Of a DNA stretch of 13,146 nucleotides, positions 1 to 10,141 are shown piece by piece. The DNA is from Erythrobacter sp. (lineage in GTDB: Bacteria; Pseudomonadota; Alphaproteobacteria; Sphingomonadales; Sphingomonadaceae). Location of the stretch: positions 1 to 13,146 of the forward strand of contig JANQTR010000176.1 in NCBI GenBank assembly GCA_030731635.1. The letters are read 5' to 3'. Positions within the stretch are counted from its first letter, which is position 1; every line of letters begins with the position of its first letter. A program made the translations under genes and the position numbers. Below the pieces are notes generated by a model. It had not been told where the DNA came from and did not search any database. It worked only from the letters and a program-made list of their open reading frames with translations.

Positions 1-110
1 CGATGCTCGATCACATCGTCCGGCTGGTCGAGGAAAAGGCCGCCGCCATCGAAGCAGGCGAGGCAACTGCCTTCGATCCGCACGCAGAGCCTGCGGAAGC
101 GGCGGAGTGA
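1..110 (+). CDS. C-terminal end of an unidentified protein (partial)
   Basis: An open frame enters from the left edge and ends at TGA 108-110. Only about 35 residues are visible: an amphipathic-looking stretch (LDHIVRLVEEKAAAIEAG) followed by an acidic, alanine-rich tail. No family can be named from this fragment. It is supported as real by the next gene, whose GTG start at 107 overlaps this stop (GTGA), an arrangement typical of translationally coupled genes. The ATG at 3-5 is in frame but there is no reason to prefer it as the start. Confidence 0.55.
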   Translation, partial: MLDHIVRLVEEKAAAIEAGEATAFDPHAEPAEAAE

Positions 111-643
111 GGCCTGTCGCACGAGCCGCAACGGCGGCCCTCATGCTTTGGGCGATCACGTTGTCCGGGTGCGCGACAACGCCCGCGCCCAAATCAGCCG
201 CAGCCCCGGCACATCCCGAAGCACGCTCTTACGCCGTCGTGCCCAACGCCAGCGCGGATGTTGATGCCGCGCTTTCCCGCGCGTCGGCCAATGGCAAGCG
301 GGTGCTACTGGTGATGGGTGCCAACTGGTGCCACGATAGCCGCGCGCTCGCCGGGTGGCTCGAAACCCCGCGCTTCACCGCGCTGGTGGCTGAACGGTAC
401 GAGCTGGTGTTCGTTAATGTCGGGATGCCGCAATCGGGTGACGGGCATAATCTCGACATTGCGCAGCGGTTTGGCCTCAATGATTTCCCCGGCACCCCGG
501 CGGTGCTGGTGCTGACCGGTGATGGCCAGCTGGTCAATCCTGACACCGCCGCCAGTTGGCGCAACGCCGCCAGCCGCAGCGAGGATGCCATTATCGCCGA
601 GCTGACCGCGCTGGCAGAGGCGCCCGCGCCCGCCGCCGACTAA
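107..643 (+). CDS. thioredoxin-fold lipoprotein with a single active-site cysteine
   Basis: A 178-residue exported protein. Residues 1-22 form a lipoprotein signal peptide with lipobox L-S-G-C (acylated Cys22 predicted), followed by a flexible Ala/Pro linker to about residue 45. The remainder reads as a thioredoxin fold: a beta strand (VLLVMGANWC) leads into the active-site position W74-C75-H-D-S78, and a Gly-Thr-Pro turn near residue 130 fits the cis-proline loop. Usual thioredoxins have C-x-x-C; here the second cysteine is replaced by serine, so a classical dithiol-disulfide cycle is not expected. A monothiol or binding role, or work with a partner thiol, is possible (inference). GTG is taken as start because it overlaps the upstream stop and places the signal peptide correctly. 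The next gene follows after 14 bases. Confidence 0.85.
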   Translation: MRPVARAATAALMLWAITLSGCATTPAPKSAAAPAHPEARSYAVVPNASADVDAALSRASANGKRVLLVMGANWCHDSRALAGWLETPRFTALVAERYELVFVNVGMPQSGDGHNLDIAQRFGLNDFPGTPAVLVLTGDGQLVNPDTAASWRNAASRSEDAIIAELTALAEAPAPAAD

Positions 644-657
644 GCTGCGGCAACGCC

Positions 658-1203
658 ATGATCGCAGCCCTACTCCTTGCCCTCGCGCTCGCGATGGATG
701 CCTTTGCGGTTGCCCTCACCCAAGGCGCGCGGTTTCGGCCCGGTGTGCTAGGCGGCTTGGCGATTGCGCTCACCTTCGGAGTGTTTCAAGCTGTGATGCC
801 GCTGATCGGTTGGGGGATCGGGGCAGTCGCCTTCGAATACATCGAAGCAGTCGATCACTGGATCGCCTTTGGGCTGCTCGCCTTTCTCGGTGTGCGGATG
901 CTGGGCGGGCATGTGGGCGAGGACGAGGCCGCGCGCGCTCTCACCGGCAAGGCGCTGATGGTGGCAGGTGTGGCGACGAGCATCGATGCACTCGCCGCCG
1001 GGATTATGCTGCCGACGCTTGACGTTACGCCGCTTACCGCCGTCGCCCTGATTGGCGGCGTCACCTTCATCATGAGCGGGGCAGGCGTGATGCTGGGCCG
1101 GGTGGCGGGCGACCGCTGGGGGGAATGGGCGGAACGCGCGGGCGGTGTGATCCTGATCGCATTGGGGTGCAAGATCCTTGCCGAGCATACCGGATACCTC
1201 TGA
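658..1203 (+). CDS. mntP: MntP-family manganese efflux pump
   Basis: A 181-residue inner-membrane protein, close to the usual length of about 190 for MntP (formerly YebN). It is almost entirely hydrophobic with about six membrane segments and shows the two-repeat design of the family. The first repeat carries M-D-A-F-A-V-A-L with Asp14 in the first helix; the second carries T-S-I-D-A-L-A-A-G with Asp110. Paired membrane acidic residues of this kind are characteristic of MntP, which exports Mn2+ to limit manganese toxicity. The ATG at 658 is chosen because the family begins directly with this helix; the frame stays open further upstream but that would overlap the preceding gene by about 90 bases. 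I saw no yybP-ykoY manganese riboswitch, and with a 14-base gap there is little room for one. The following gene begins 4 bases after the stop. Confidence 0.9.
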   Translation: MIAALLLALALAMDAFAVALTQGARFRPGVLGGLAIALTFGVFQAVMPLIGWGIGAVAFEYIEAVDHWIAFGLLAFLGVRMLGGHVGEDEAARALTGKALMVAGVATSIDALAAGIMLPTLDVTPLTAVALIGGVTFIMSGAGVMLGRVAGDRWGEWAERAGGVILIALGCKILAEHTGYL

Positions 1204-1207
1204 CGCG

Positions 1208-2122
1208 ATGCTGCACGTCGTCCACCACGCAGATTACATGGCCCCGCGCCCGGATAGGGGGTCGTTCCGCTTCGACAAATATTACCTCGTGATGGAGGAA
1301 CTGCGCAGCTCAGGCGCAATGCTGACCGAACACGCGCCCGAACCCATGCCTCGCGAATGGCTGGAAGCTGTGCATTGCCCGGAATACGTCGATCAGGTGT
1401 TCCGGGCCGAAGTCCCACGCGACAAGGAACGGCGGATCGGCTTTCCCGTTACCCCAGCCATCGCCAGCCGTGTGCGCCACACCAATGGCGGCACCTGGCT
1501 GGCGGCCAAGCTGGCGATTGAACATGGCTATGCCGCAAACAGCGCGGCGGGAAGCCACCATGCGCTGCACGATACCGGCGCTGGTTACTGCGTGTTCAAC
1601 GACCTTGCAGTCACCGCCAACCGCCTGATTGCCGAAGGCGGCCCGCGGCGCATTCTGATCATCGACCTTGACGTGCATCAGGGTGATGGCACCGCCAGCC
1701 TTACCGCCGGGCGCACCGACATCTTCACCCTGTCGATGCACGCGGAAAAGAACTTCCCGGTCAGGAAAGCCCGCTCCAGCCGCGATGTGGGCTTGCCCGA
1801 TGGGGTGGATGATGATGGCTATATGGATGCCCTCACCCGCCACCTGCCCGAGGTGCTGAGTGATTTCGCGCCTGATTTCGTGCTCTATCAGGCAGGCGTT
1901 GATCCCCACGTGGACGACAAGCTGGGCAGGCTGGCGCTGACCGACGCGGGGCTGGCGCTGCGGGACCGATTTGTGGTCAGCCAAGCGCGCCGCCGGGGCC
2001 TTCCCATCGCATCGGCACTGGGCGGCGGTTACGGTGATGATCCGCGCCAAGTCGCGGCGCGCCATGCCCGTTCGATGCTGGCAATGGCCGACGAAAACGC
2101 GCGCGCGGCCCAGCCGGATTGA
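1208..2122 (+). CDS. histone deacetylase superfamily (AcuC/class IV-like) zinc hydrolase
   Basis: A 304-residue cytoplasmic protein of the arginase/deacetylase fold. Visible active-site motifs in order: H117-H118 in GSHHALHDTGAGYCVFND, the zinc site D155-x-H157 in D-L-D-V-H-Q-G-D-G, a third zinc ligand D232 in A-G-V-D-P-H-V-D-D, and G-G-G-Y275 near the C-terminus. All catalytic and metal residues expected for a working zinc amidohydrolase are present. The motif style resembles the short class IV-like bacterial branch rather than polyamine deacetylases (judgement from memory of the families). The substrate is unknown; bacterial members remove acyl groups from small molecules or protein lysines. 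ATG 1208 is preferred because it lies 4 bases after the mntP stop and gives a normal N-terminus (MLHVVHHADY). An in-frame ATG at 1178 would overlap mntP. Confidence 0.88.
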   Translation: MLHVVHHADYMAPRPDRGSFRFDKYYLVMEELRSSGAMLTEHAPEPMPREWLEAVHCPEYVDQVFRAEVPRDKERRIGFPVTPAIASRVRHTNGGTWLAAKLAIEHGYAANSAAGSHHALHDTGAGYCVFNDLAVTANRLIAEGGPRRILIIDLDVHQGDGTASLTAGRTDIFTLSMHAEKNFPVRKARSSRDVGLPDGVDDDGYMDALTRHLPEVLSDFAPDFVLYQAGVDPHVDDKLGRLALTDAGLALRDRFVVSQARRRGLPIASALGGGYGDDPRQVAARHARSMLAMADENARAAQPD

Positions 2123-2143
2123 TGCTAGGTCACCAGCGCATTT

Positions 2144-2150
2144 AGGGGAA
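2144..2150 (+). promoter_or_regulatory. ribosome binding site fixing a TTG start
   Basis: AGGGGAA lies 7 bases ahead of TTG 2158-2160. It is the best Shine-Dalgarno match near this start and supports TTG initiation, since no ATG or GTG gives the complete dinucleotide-binding motif. Confidence 0.6.
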
Positions 2151-2157
2151 AGATAGC

Positions 2158-3621
2158 TTGGCCGACATCACAACCGATTACCTCATCGTCGGCGCGGGCG
2201 CAGTCGGCCTCGCCTTTGCTGATACGCTGATCGACGAAGACCCCGATTGCCACATCACCATCGTTGATCGCCACGCACGCCCCGGCGGGCATTGGAACGA
2301 CGCCTATTCCTTCGTCGCGCTGCATCAGCCGAGCGCGACATACGGCGTCAATTCGATTGAGCTGTGTACCGACCGGGTCGATAGCGATGGTCACAACGCG
2401 GGGATGTATCCACTCGCCCGCCATGCCGAAATCCTCGCCTATTATGACCGGGTGATGCGCGAAAAACTGTTGCCAAGCGGGCGGGTGACCTATCTGCCGC
2501 TGACCGATTATCGCGGCAGGGCCGATGGCGTGCACACTGTGCGCGGGATCCTTTCAGGGGCGCAGCAGGTCGTGCAGGTGCGCCGCAAGCTGGTTGATGC
2601 GACCTGGTTCCAGACCTCGGTTCCCGCGACCCACACACCCACATTTGCGGTGACGCCGGGCACCCGCCGCGCCATTCCGGGGGACTTGCCTGCGCTATGG
2701 CTCGAAGCAGCCAATCCGCCTCAGCATTTCGTGATTCTGGGCGGCGGTAAGACTGCCATGGACACCGCCGTGTGGTTGGTCGAAGCAGGCGTCGCGCCTG
2801 AACGGATCGAATGGGTGCGCCCGCGTGACAGCTGGATGTTCAACCGCAACAAGCTGCAACCTGCCCACGCCGGGCTGGAAGGGCTGGTGGAGTTCCAGCT
2901 GGCGCTGGTCGAAAGCGCGACCGCCGCCGCCAATGGCCGCGACATGTGCCACCTGCTTGAACAACGCGGCGTGATGCTGCGGATTGATCGGGCGGTGGAG
3001 CCTGCCATGTTCCACTTCGCAGTCATTTCCGAAGGCGAGGTCGCGCTGATGCAGCAGATCACCCGCGTCCATCGTCAGGGCCGCGTCACCGCGATCGAGC
3101 CCGAAGCCATGCTGTTCGGCGAAACCCGCGTCGCTGTGCCGCCGGGCACGCTGTTCATTGATTGCACCGCCACCGCCGTGCCGTTCAACGCGCGCGCGCA
3201 AGGGCGCCCGTTCTTCGATGGCGACACCATCACGCTGCAATTGGTTCAGACCCCGTTTGTGCCTTACAGCGCGGCGCTTGCCGCCTTCCTTGAGGTGAAT
3301 TTTGTCACCGATGAAGAACGCAACCCGCTGTGCAATCCCGCACCGCTGACCGATTGCCCCGATACCTATCCTTACGCGGTGATGGCCAACCTGCTTTCGG
3401 GCGCGATGCTGTCCGCCAATCCCAAGACCGAAGCCTTCAATGCGCGCAGCCGTTTGCACCCAACCGGCCCTGAAATTGCCCGGCTGAAGGCCGAACGCAG
3501 CCCACGTCTCGCCGCGCTGGCCAAGGTGGGTGAGGCGATCAGAGCGAACCTGCCCGGAGTCATCAAACTGGGCATGGCAGCCAAGGCGATTCACGAAAGC
3601 AGCCATGAAACGCAGCGTTAA
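2158..3621 (+). CDS. FAD/NAD(P)-dependent oxidoreductase, flavin monooxygenase-like
   Basis: A 487-residue protein with two nucleotide-binding sites. Near the N-terminus, G12-x-G14-x-x-G17 after a beta strand (DYLIVGAG) followed by an acidic residue at the end of the second strand (TIVDRHARPGGHW) is a Rossmann FAD site. The GGHW segment recalls the GG-x-W motif of flavin monooxygenases and related enzymes. A second Rossmann motif, V-I-L-G195-G-G197-K-T-A-M-D, would hold NAD(P)H. No signal peptide or membrane segment is evident, so it is probably cytoplasmic. The substrate cannot be read from the sequence; a monooxygenase or a reductase are both possible. It begins with TTG after a clear ribosome binding site, 35 bases beyond the deacetylase-like gene, and may be the last gene of that operon. 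Confidence 0.8.
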   Translation: MADITTDYLIVGAGAVGLAFADTLIDEDPDCHITIVDRHARPGGHWNDAYSFVALHQPSATYGVNSIELCTDRVDSDGHNAGMYPLARHAEILAYYDRVMREKLLPSGRVTYLPLTDYRGRADGVHTVRGILSGAQQVVQVRRKLVDATWFQTSVPATHTPTFAVTPGTRRAIPGDLPALWLEAANPPQHFVILGGGKTAMDTAVWLVEAGVAPERIEWVRPRDSWMFNRNKLQPAHAGLEGLVEFQLALVESATAAANGRDMCHLLEQRGVMLRIDRAVEPAMFHFAVISEGEVALMQQITRVHRQGRVTAIEPEAMLFGETRVAVPPGTLFIDCTATAVPFNARAQGRPFFDGDTITLQLVQTPFVPYSAALAAFLEVNFVTDEERNPLCNPAPLTDCPDTYPYAVMANLLSGAMLSANPKTEAFNARSRLHPTGPEIARLKAERSPRLAALAKVGEAIRANLPGVIKLGMAAKAIHESSHETQR

Positions 3622-3683
3622 TGCGACGAATGGCACAATAGGGTGCTTGGGAACGCAAGGATTGCATTATAGGTTGTGATGGA

Positions 3684-4385
3684 ATGAAACGGCGCGACCT
3701 TCTCAAAGGCTCACTGATCGCAGGGGCGGCATTGGCCTTCCCTGCGCGCCTTGCTGCCAGCGTCGCACCCGGCACCCCGCGCGATCGGATGTTGTTCCAG
3801 ATTGCGCAAGCCGAACTGTTGCGCGCCGGCGATGCGATCTGGAAACGCGACATTGTCGGCATCGCCGATTTCGGGCTGCATTCGGCAAAGCCCCGGTTCC
3901 ACTTCGTCAATCTCGAGCGGAGCGAGGTGCAATCCTATCACGTCAGTCACGGCGCGGGATCGGACCCGCAGCATGATGGCTGGCTCAAGGCCTTTTCGAA
4001 CACCGAAGGGTCGCTTGCGACCAGTCGCGGCGCCTATGTGACGTGGGAATGGTACACGGGCCGCTACGGCACATCAGTGCGGCTGGGCGGGCTTGATCAA
4101 AGCAACAGCGCCGCTTTGCAACGCCTTATCGTGATGCACCGCGCCCAATATGCCGAATCCGCCCATATTGACCGCTGGGGCCGCTTGGGCCGCTCCAACG
4201 GCTGCTTTGCCATGGGCGAGGAACAGTTCCGGATCGCCCTGGCACACCTGTCGGGCGGGCGGCTCTTGTTCGCCGATAGCCTGGGGCTGGAAGAAGACGG
4301 CAGCATCCAGCCGCTGCCCGCGCTTTCGATGATCGAGCGCCAGCCGCTCGACCTGATGCCCCGCCCGGGCCTCAGCGCGTATTGA
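3684..4385 (+). CDS. YkuD_2-type murein L,D-transpeptidase catalytic domain protein, Tat-exported
   Basis: A 233-residue exported protein. The N-terminus K-R-R-D-L-L-K-G followed by a hydrophobic Ala-rich stretch ending near residue 26 is a twin-arginine (Tat) type signal. The body matches the YkuD_2 family pattern: V-S-H-G-x-G near residue 90, F-S-N-T-E-G-S, then A-H-I-D-R and G-R-L-G-R-S-N-G-C174-F. Cys174 is the predicted nucleophile. Canonical YkuD enzymes have S-H-G-C-(I/V)-R; here the residues after Cys are Phe-Ala-Met, as in the YkuD_2 branch, so the exact peptidoglycan reaction is less certain. ATG 3684 is chosen because it puts the twin arginines directly at the N-terminus. The next gene starts 3 bases after the stop. 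Role (inference): crosslinking or trimming of murein stem peptides in the periplasm. Confidence 0.82.
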   Translation: MKRRDLLKGSLIAGAALAFPARLAASVAPGTPRDRMLFQIAQAELLRAGDAIWKRDIVGIADFGLHSAKPRFHFVNLERSEVQSYHVSHGAGSDPQHDGWLKAFSNTEGSLATSRGAYVTWEWYTGRYGTSVRLGGLDQSNSAALQRLIVMHRAQYAESAHIDRWGRLGRSNGCFAMGEEQFRIALAHLSGGRLLFADSLGLEEDGSIQPLPALSMIERQPLDLMPRPGLSAY

Positions 4386-4388
4386 GGC

Positions 4389-4892
4389 GTGGCATATCGG
4401 CCCAGCTTTGCCGGGTTTGAACTCAATGTCGGTTCAGCCTTGGGAGGGCTGTTCCCGGCCAGCTTTCAGGCAGCGCTGATCGGATCGGGGCTGATGTTGG
4501 TGTGGTTCATGGGTGAGGCTGCGATTGTGAGCGGCGCGCCTGATCCGGCATTCCTTTTTGTCGCAATCCCCCTGCTCGGGCTCGTTGCGATATTCATCAT
4601 CACCATCGCAACCGTGACCTGTGCGCTCTATATCGCCCTGGTCGGGGTGCCGCTGGCGTCGTTGCTTGGTCGCAGGCTGGAAACACCAACAGGCCTTGTT
4701 GTCGCGGGCCTCGCAGCGTTGCTAGCAGGATTTGGCGCAACCGCGATGTTCCCCGCGCGACCACCATTCTCGGCGCCTGATTGGCAGTATTCCGCAATGG
4801 TGCTTGCCTATGCCCTGCCCGCCGGCCTGCTTTATCGCCGCGCCGTACTGACAGCACGGCAAATCAGCCCCTTCGCCGAGCCCGCCGCCTAG
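4389..4892 (+). CDS. small multi-pass membrane protein of unknown function
   Basis: A 167-residue protein with roughly four to five hydrophobic segments: about residues 24-46, 52-72, 73-92, 102-122 and 132-150. No family motif is recognised. Short positively charged loops (GRRLE, YRRAV) separate the segments. The GTG start at 4389 lies 3 bases after the stop of the YkuD_2 gene, so the two are probably co-translated and may act together at the envelope. Its TAG stop (4890-4892) overlaps the stop of the convergent L,D-transpeptidase gene (TAG read on the other strand from 4891 to 4889); the shared palindrome is CTAG. Confidence 0.7.
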   Translation: MAYRPSFAGFELNVGSALGGLFPASFQAALIGSGLMLVWFMGEAAIVSGAPDPAFLFVAIPLLGLVAIFIITIATVTCALYIALVGVPLASLLGRRLETPTGLVVAGLAALLAGFGATAMFPARPPFSAPDWQYSAMVLAYALPAGLLYRRAVLTARQISPFAEPAA

Positions 4893-6265
4893 CTATCCTG
4901 CAGATCGTCCTCAATCACGATCACTTCGTCAGTCGGCACGTAGGTCCGTTCACGCACGCGCGGCTTGTCGAGGCTGGCGAGCACTTTGGTGTCGCGGCCA
5001 TAGATATCCTTGAAGGTCGCCATCTCGCCGTTGATGTCGGATGCCATGGTGAAATAGGTGATATAGGCAGGCCACTGCTTTTCCAGCATGACCTTGGTGT
5101 ATTTGCCCGAGGATGAGATCGCGACCGCCTCTTCCTTGGTCGCGCCCTTGCCCAGAATCGCCATCGTCATCGCCAGTTCCAGCGCGCGTTCGGTGCGGAT
5201 GCAGCCGTGCGACAGGGCGCGGCTGTCATTGGCGAACAGGTGGCGTGACGGCGTGTCGTGGAAGAAGATCGCGTGTTCGTTGGGCATTTCCAGCTTCATC
5301 ATGCCCAGCGAATTGCCCGGCCCCGGTTGCTGCACCACGCTGATATAGCCATTCGCACCCTTGGTCGCGACGTATCCGTTGCGCTTACCCCATGCCGGGT
5401 TGGCCAGCACCTTGGCGCCCAGGCCTTCGCCTTTGACGATCGATTGCGGCACGGTCCAGGTCGGGTTGAACACCACCCCTTCGACCATTTCGGCCAGCTG
5501 CGGCGTGGCGGTGCGCCCCGGCTTGCCCACGACGGTGCGATAGGTGCTGATGATGCGGTCCTTGACCGTCAGGCGCAGCTGGAATTCAGGCACGTTGGTG
5601 ATGAGGTATTGCGAGCCGAGGTCGCGCGCCAGCCAGCGCCAGCGATCCATATTGGCGCGGATCAGCTTGCGTTTGGTGGTGCTGGTCGCAGGCGTTTCGG
5701 CCAGTTCGTCGCGCAGCCGGGCGTAATCGGGATGTGTCGGGTTAAGCGTGGCCAGCGTGCCCGCGATGTCGTTAGATCGCAGCGCTTCGGCAAGAATATC
5801 GCCCGTGCGGTAGGTATCACGGTCGGGATCGACCACGAACCACTGCTCACGCGCTTCCATCGGCGTGCGCCCATCGCGCAGATCTTCGACCAGCCAGACA
5901 AAGCTTTGCGAGGCGAGCTGATTCAATTCTTCCGAGGGGCCAGATGCCAGTGCGACCTTGAGCGGTTGCAGATCGTAATCCGCCGGGTCGAGGCCTTCTG
6001 CGCCAATTCCTTCGATCACGGCAATCAGCCGCGCAGCCTGCCCGACGGTCCACGACTGCACCAGCGGCGCAGGGGTGGCCTGCGGGAAGGCCTGTTCAAA
6101 GGCTTCGCGCGGGGTCGGCAATTGTATCGGTTCAGGCCCGCCCCGCTGTTCGCTTTTGGGAAGCATCTGCGGGCGTTCAGGGGTGCTTTCCTGCGCCAGC
6201 GCCGCCGTCGCTACCAACGCTGCGAGCGCGGCGCTGCCTGCCAGTTTGCCGGGAAACCTTGTCAT
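4889..6265 (-). CDS. YcbB-like L,D-transpeptidase, lacking an evident peptidoglycan-binding module
   Basis: A 458-residue periplasmic protein. Residues 1-24 are a Sec signal peptide ending A-L-A before Gln25. An alpha-helical N-terminal half with A-E-G-L-D-P-A-D-Y-D near residue 100 corresponds to the L,D-transpeptidase scaffold domain. N205-M-D-R-W-R-W211 marks the lead-in to the catalytic part, followed by V-V-G-K, F-N-P-T-W-T-V-P, H336 in F-F-H-D-T-P, and S-H353-G-C355-I-R with the nucleophile Cys355. Such enzymes form 3-3 crosslinks or attach proteins to murein. Relatives usually carry a PG_binding_1 repeat just before the RWRW segment; here only about 20 residues separate the scaffold from it, so that module seems absent, matching the shorter length. 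ATG 6265 is preferred because it heads the signal peptide; upstream in-frame ATGs at 6298 and 6328 are possible. C-terminal of the catalytic domain is an acidic tail. Confidence 0.85.
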   Translation of the reverse strand: MTRFPGKLAGSAALAALVATAALAQESTPERPQMLPKSEQRGGPEPIQLPTPREAFEQAFPQATPAPLVQSWTVGQAARLIAVIEGIGAEGLDPADYDLQPLKVALASGPSEELNQLASQSFVWLVEDLRDGRTPMEAREQWFVVDPDRDTYRTGDILAEALRSNDIAGTLATLNPTHPDYARLRDELAETPATSTTKRKLIRANMDRWRWLARDLGSQYLITNVPEFQLRLTVKDRIISTYRTVVGKPGRTATPQLAEMVEGVVFNPTWTVPQSIVKGEGLGAKVLANPAWGKRNGYVATKGANGYISVVQQPGPGNSLGMMKLEMPNEHAIFFHDTPSRHLFANDSRALSHGCIRTERALELAMTMAILGKGATKEEAVAISSSGKYTKVMLEKQWPAYITYFTMASDINGEMATFKDIYGRDTKVLASLDKPRVRERTYVPTDEVIVIEDDLQDS

Positions 6266-6323
6266 CACTTTTGCCTTTTCGCCCCGTCTCGCTGCCATGC
6301 GCAGCGCCGTTTGGTCCGCCCCG

Positions 6324-6353
6324 TTCATACTCCGGGCAGAGCTTACCTATCAA
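6324..6353 (-). promoter_or_regulatory. possible promoter of the L,D-transpeptidase gene
   Basis: Read on the - strand, TTGATA (6353-6348) and TATGAA (6329-6324) are spaced by 18 bases and lie about 60 bases ahead of ATG 6265. They resemble sigma-70 -35 and -10 boxes. If used, transcription would begin downstream of the ATG at 6328, which favours the later start. The match is by eye only. Confidence 0.3.
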
Positions 6354-6453
6354 CCACCTTCGCTGACTCAGGCATTAATGTGCACAGGCCGTTGCACGCA
6401 CGCCATGCGCCGGGCGTGACCTTCGCGTCCAGTCCGCCTATGCAGCCAGCGCC

Positions 6454-7344
6454 ATGCAGACCAAGGGCCACCCATTGCTGCCATTTGCCGCCGCGCTGGC
6501 GGGGGTGGGGTTCCTGTCGCTGATGGATGCCTTCATGAAAGAGGCCGCGCTGATGATCGGCGCCTATACCGCCACGGTGCTGCGCGCAGGCGTGGGGACG
6601 GCATTGATCGCACCGGTGTGGCTTGCGCGGGGGCCAGCCTGGCCCACCCCTGCTGTTTTGAAACTGCACCTGACACGCGGCGTGGTGTCGGGTTTCATGG
6701 CGCTGACGTTCTTTTTCGCGCTTACCCGCCTGCCTTTGGCCGAGGCGATTGCGTTAAGCTTTATCGCGCCACTGTTGGCGCTGTATCTTGCCAGCGTGCT
6801 GCTGGGCGAAGTGATCAGCCGCGCCGCGATTGGGGCCAGCTTGCTGGGCTTTGCCGGTACGCTGGTGATTGTCGGGGGGCGGATCGGGCAGGGACAATTC
6901 GATGGTGATACGGCGCTGGGCATCGCCTCACTGATCATCTCAGCATTGCTATATGCCTATAATTTCATCGTCATCCGGCGGCAGGCGCAGGTTGCCGGGC
7001 CACTGGAAATTGCGACCTTCCACAGCGGGATCGGCGGGTTGGTGCTGCTCACCCTCGCCCCGCTGTTGTGGAAGACGCCAAGCAGCGCGGCGCTGCTGCC
7101 GCTGCTGGCGGCAGGCGCGCTGACGGTGGCAGGATCGTTGTCAATCGCCTGGGCCTATGCCCGCGCCGAGGCGCAGGCGCTGGTGCCGACTGAATATTCC
7201 GGGTTTGTCTGGGCGGCAGCGTTCGGCTGGTTGTTCTTCCGCGAAGGGGTGACATGGCCAACGCTGGCGGGAACAGCGCTGATCGTGGCGGGGTGCTGGA
7301 TGGCGACCCGGCCGGGCCGGGAGCCTGCGATCACCGCAACCTGA
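6454..7344 (+). CDS. EamA-family (drug/metabolite transporter) permease
   Basis: A 296-residue inner-membrane protein with about ten hydrophobic segments arranged as two EamA repeats, the usual size for this superfamily. The first repeat contains L-P-L-A-E-A-I-A-L-S-F-I-A-P, a signature-like stretch of the family, and ends with LLGFAGTLVIVGGRIG. The second ends with F-F-R-E-G-V and AGTALIVAGCWMATR, which again matches the repeat end. Substrates of such exporters (amino acids, metabolites, drugs) cannot be predicted from sequence alone. ATG 6454 gives an immediate hydrophobic first helix; no strong ribosome binding site is visible. The gene is divergent from the L,D-transpeptidase gene with about 190 bases between their starts. 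The aconitase gene follows after 117 bases. Confidence 0.88.
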   Translation: MQTKGHPLLPFAAALAGVGFLSLMDAFMKEAALMIGAYTATVLRAGVGTALIAPVWLARGPAWPTPAVLKLHLTRGVVSGFMALTFFFALTRLPLAEAIALSFIAPLLALYLASVLLGEVISRAAIGASLLGFAGTLVIVGGRIGQGQFDGDTALGIASLIISALLYAYNFIVIRRQAQVAGPLEIATFHSGIGGLVLLTLAPLLWKTPSSAALLPLLAAGALTVAGSLSIAWAYARAEAQALVPTEYSGFVWAAAFGWLFFREGVTWPTLAGTALIVAGCWMATRPGREPAITAT

Positions 7345-7461
7345 GCCAATTTGGTCTTGCCGCCCCTTGACCTTGCGCCCGTGAAAGCGCAGGTGCGCCC
7401 TCGAAAACCGCGCCCTTGGTGGATCGGGGGCGGGTCAATCGAAAAGGATGGAAACCCTCCC

Positions 7462-10134
<2,673 letters not shown>

Positions 10135-10141
10135 TGGCGGC

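Noticed and set aside
2695..3636. Open frame on the - strand opposite the flavoprotein gene
   Set aside because: Shadow frame; the + strand has both dinucleotide-binding motifs.
3647..3673. Possible promoter (TTGGGA ... TATAGG) ahead of the YkuD_2 gene
   Set aside because: Spacing is only 14-15 bases and the -35 box is poor, so it is too weak to list as a feature.
5258..6523. Long open frame (421 codons) on the + strand opposite the L,D-transpeptidase gene
   Set aside because: Arg/His-rich composition without motifs, fully explained by the codon pattern of the real gene on the - strand.
7345..7461. Promoter or riboswitch ahead of acnA
   Set aside because: A TTGACC occurs near 7369 but no -10 box at a suitable distance and no conserved RNA fold could be recognised.
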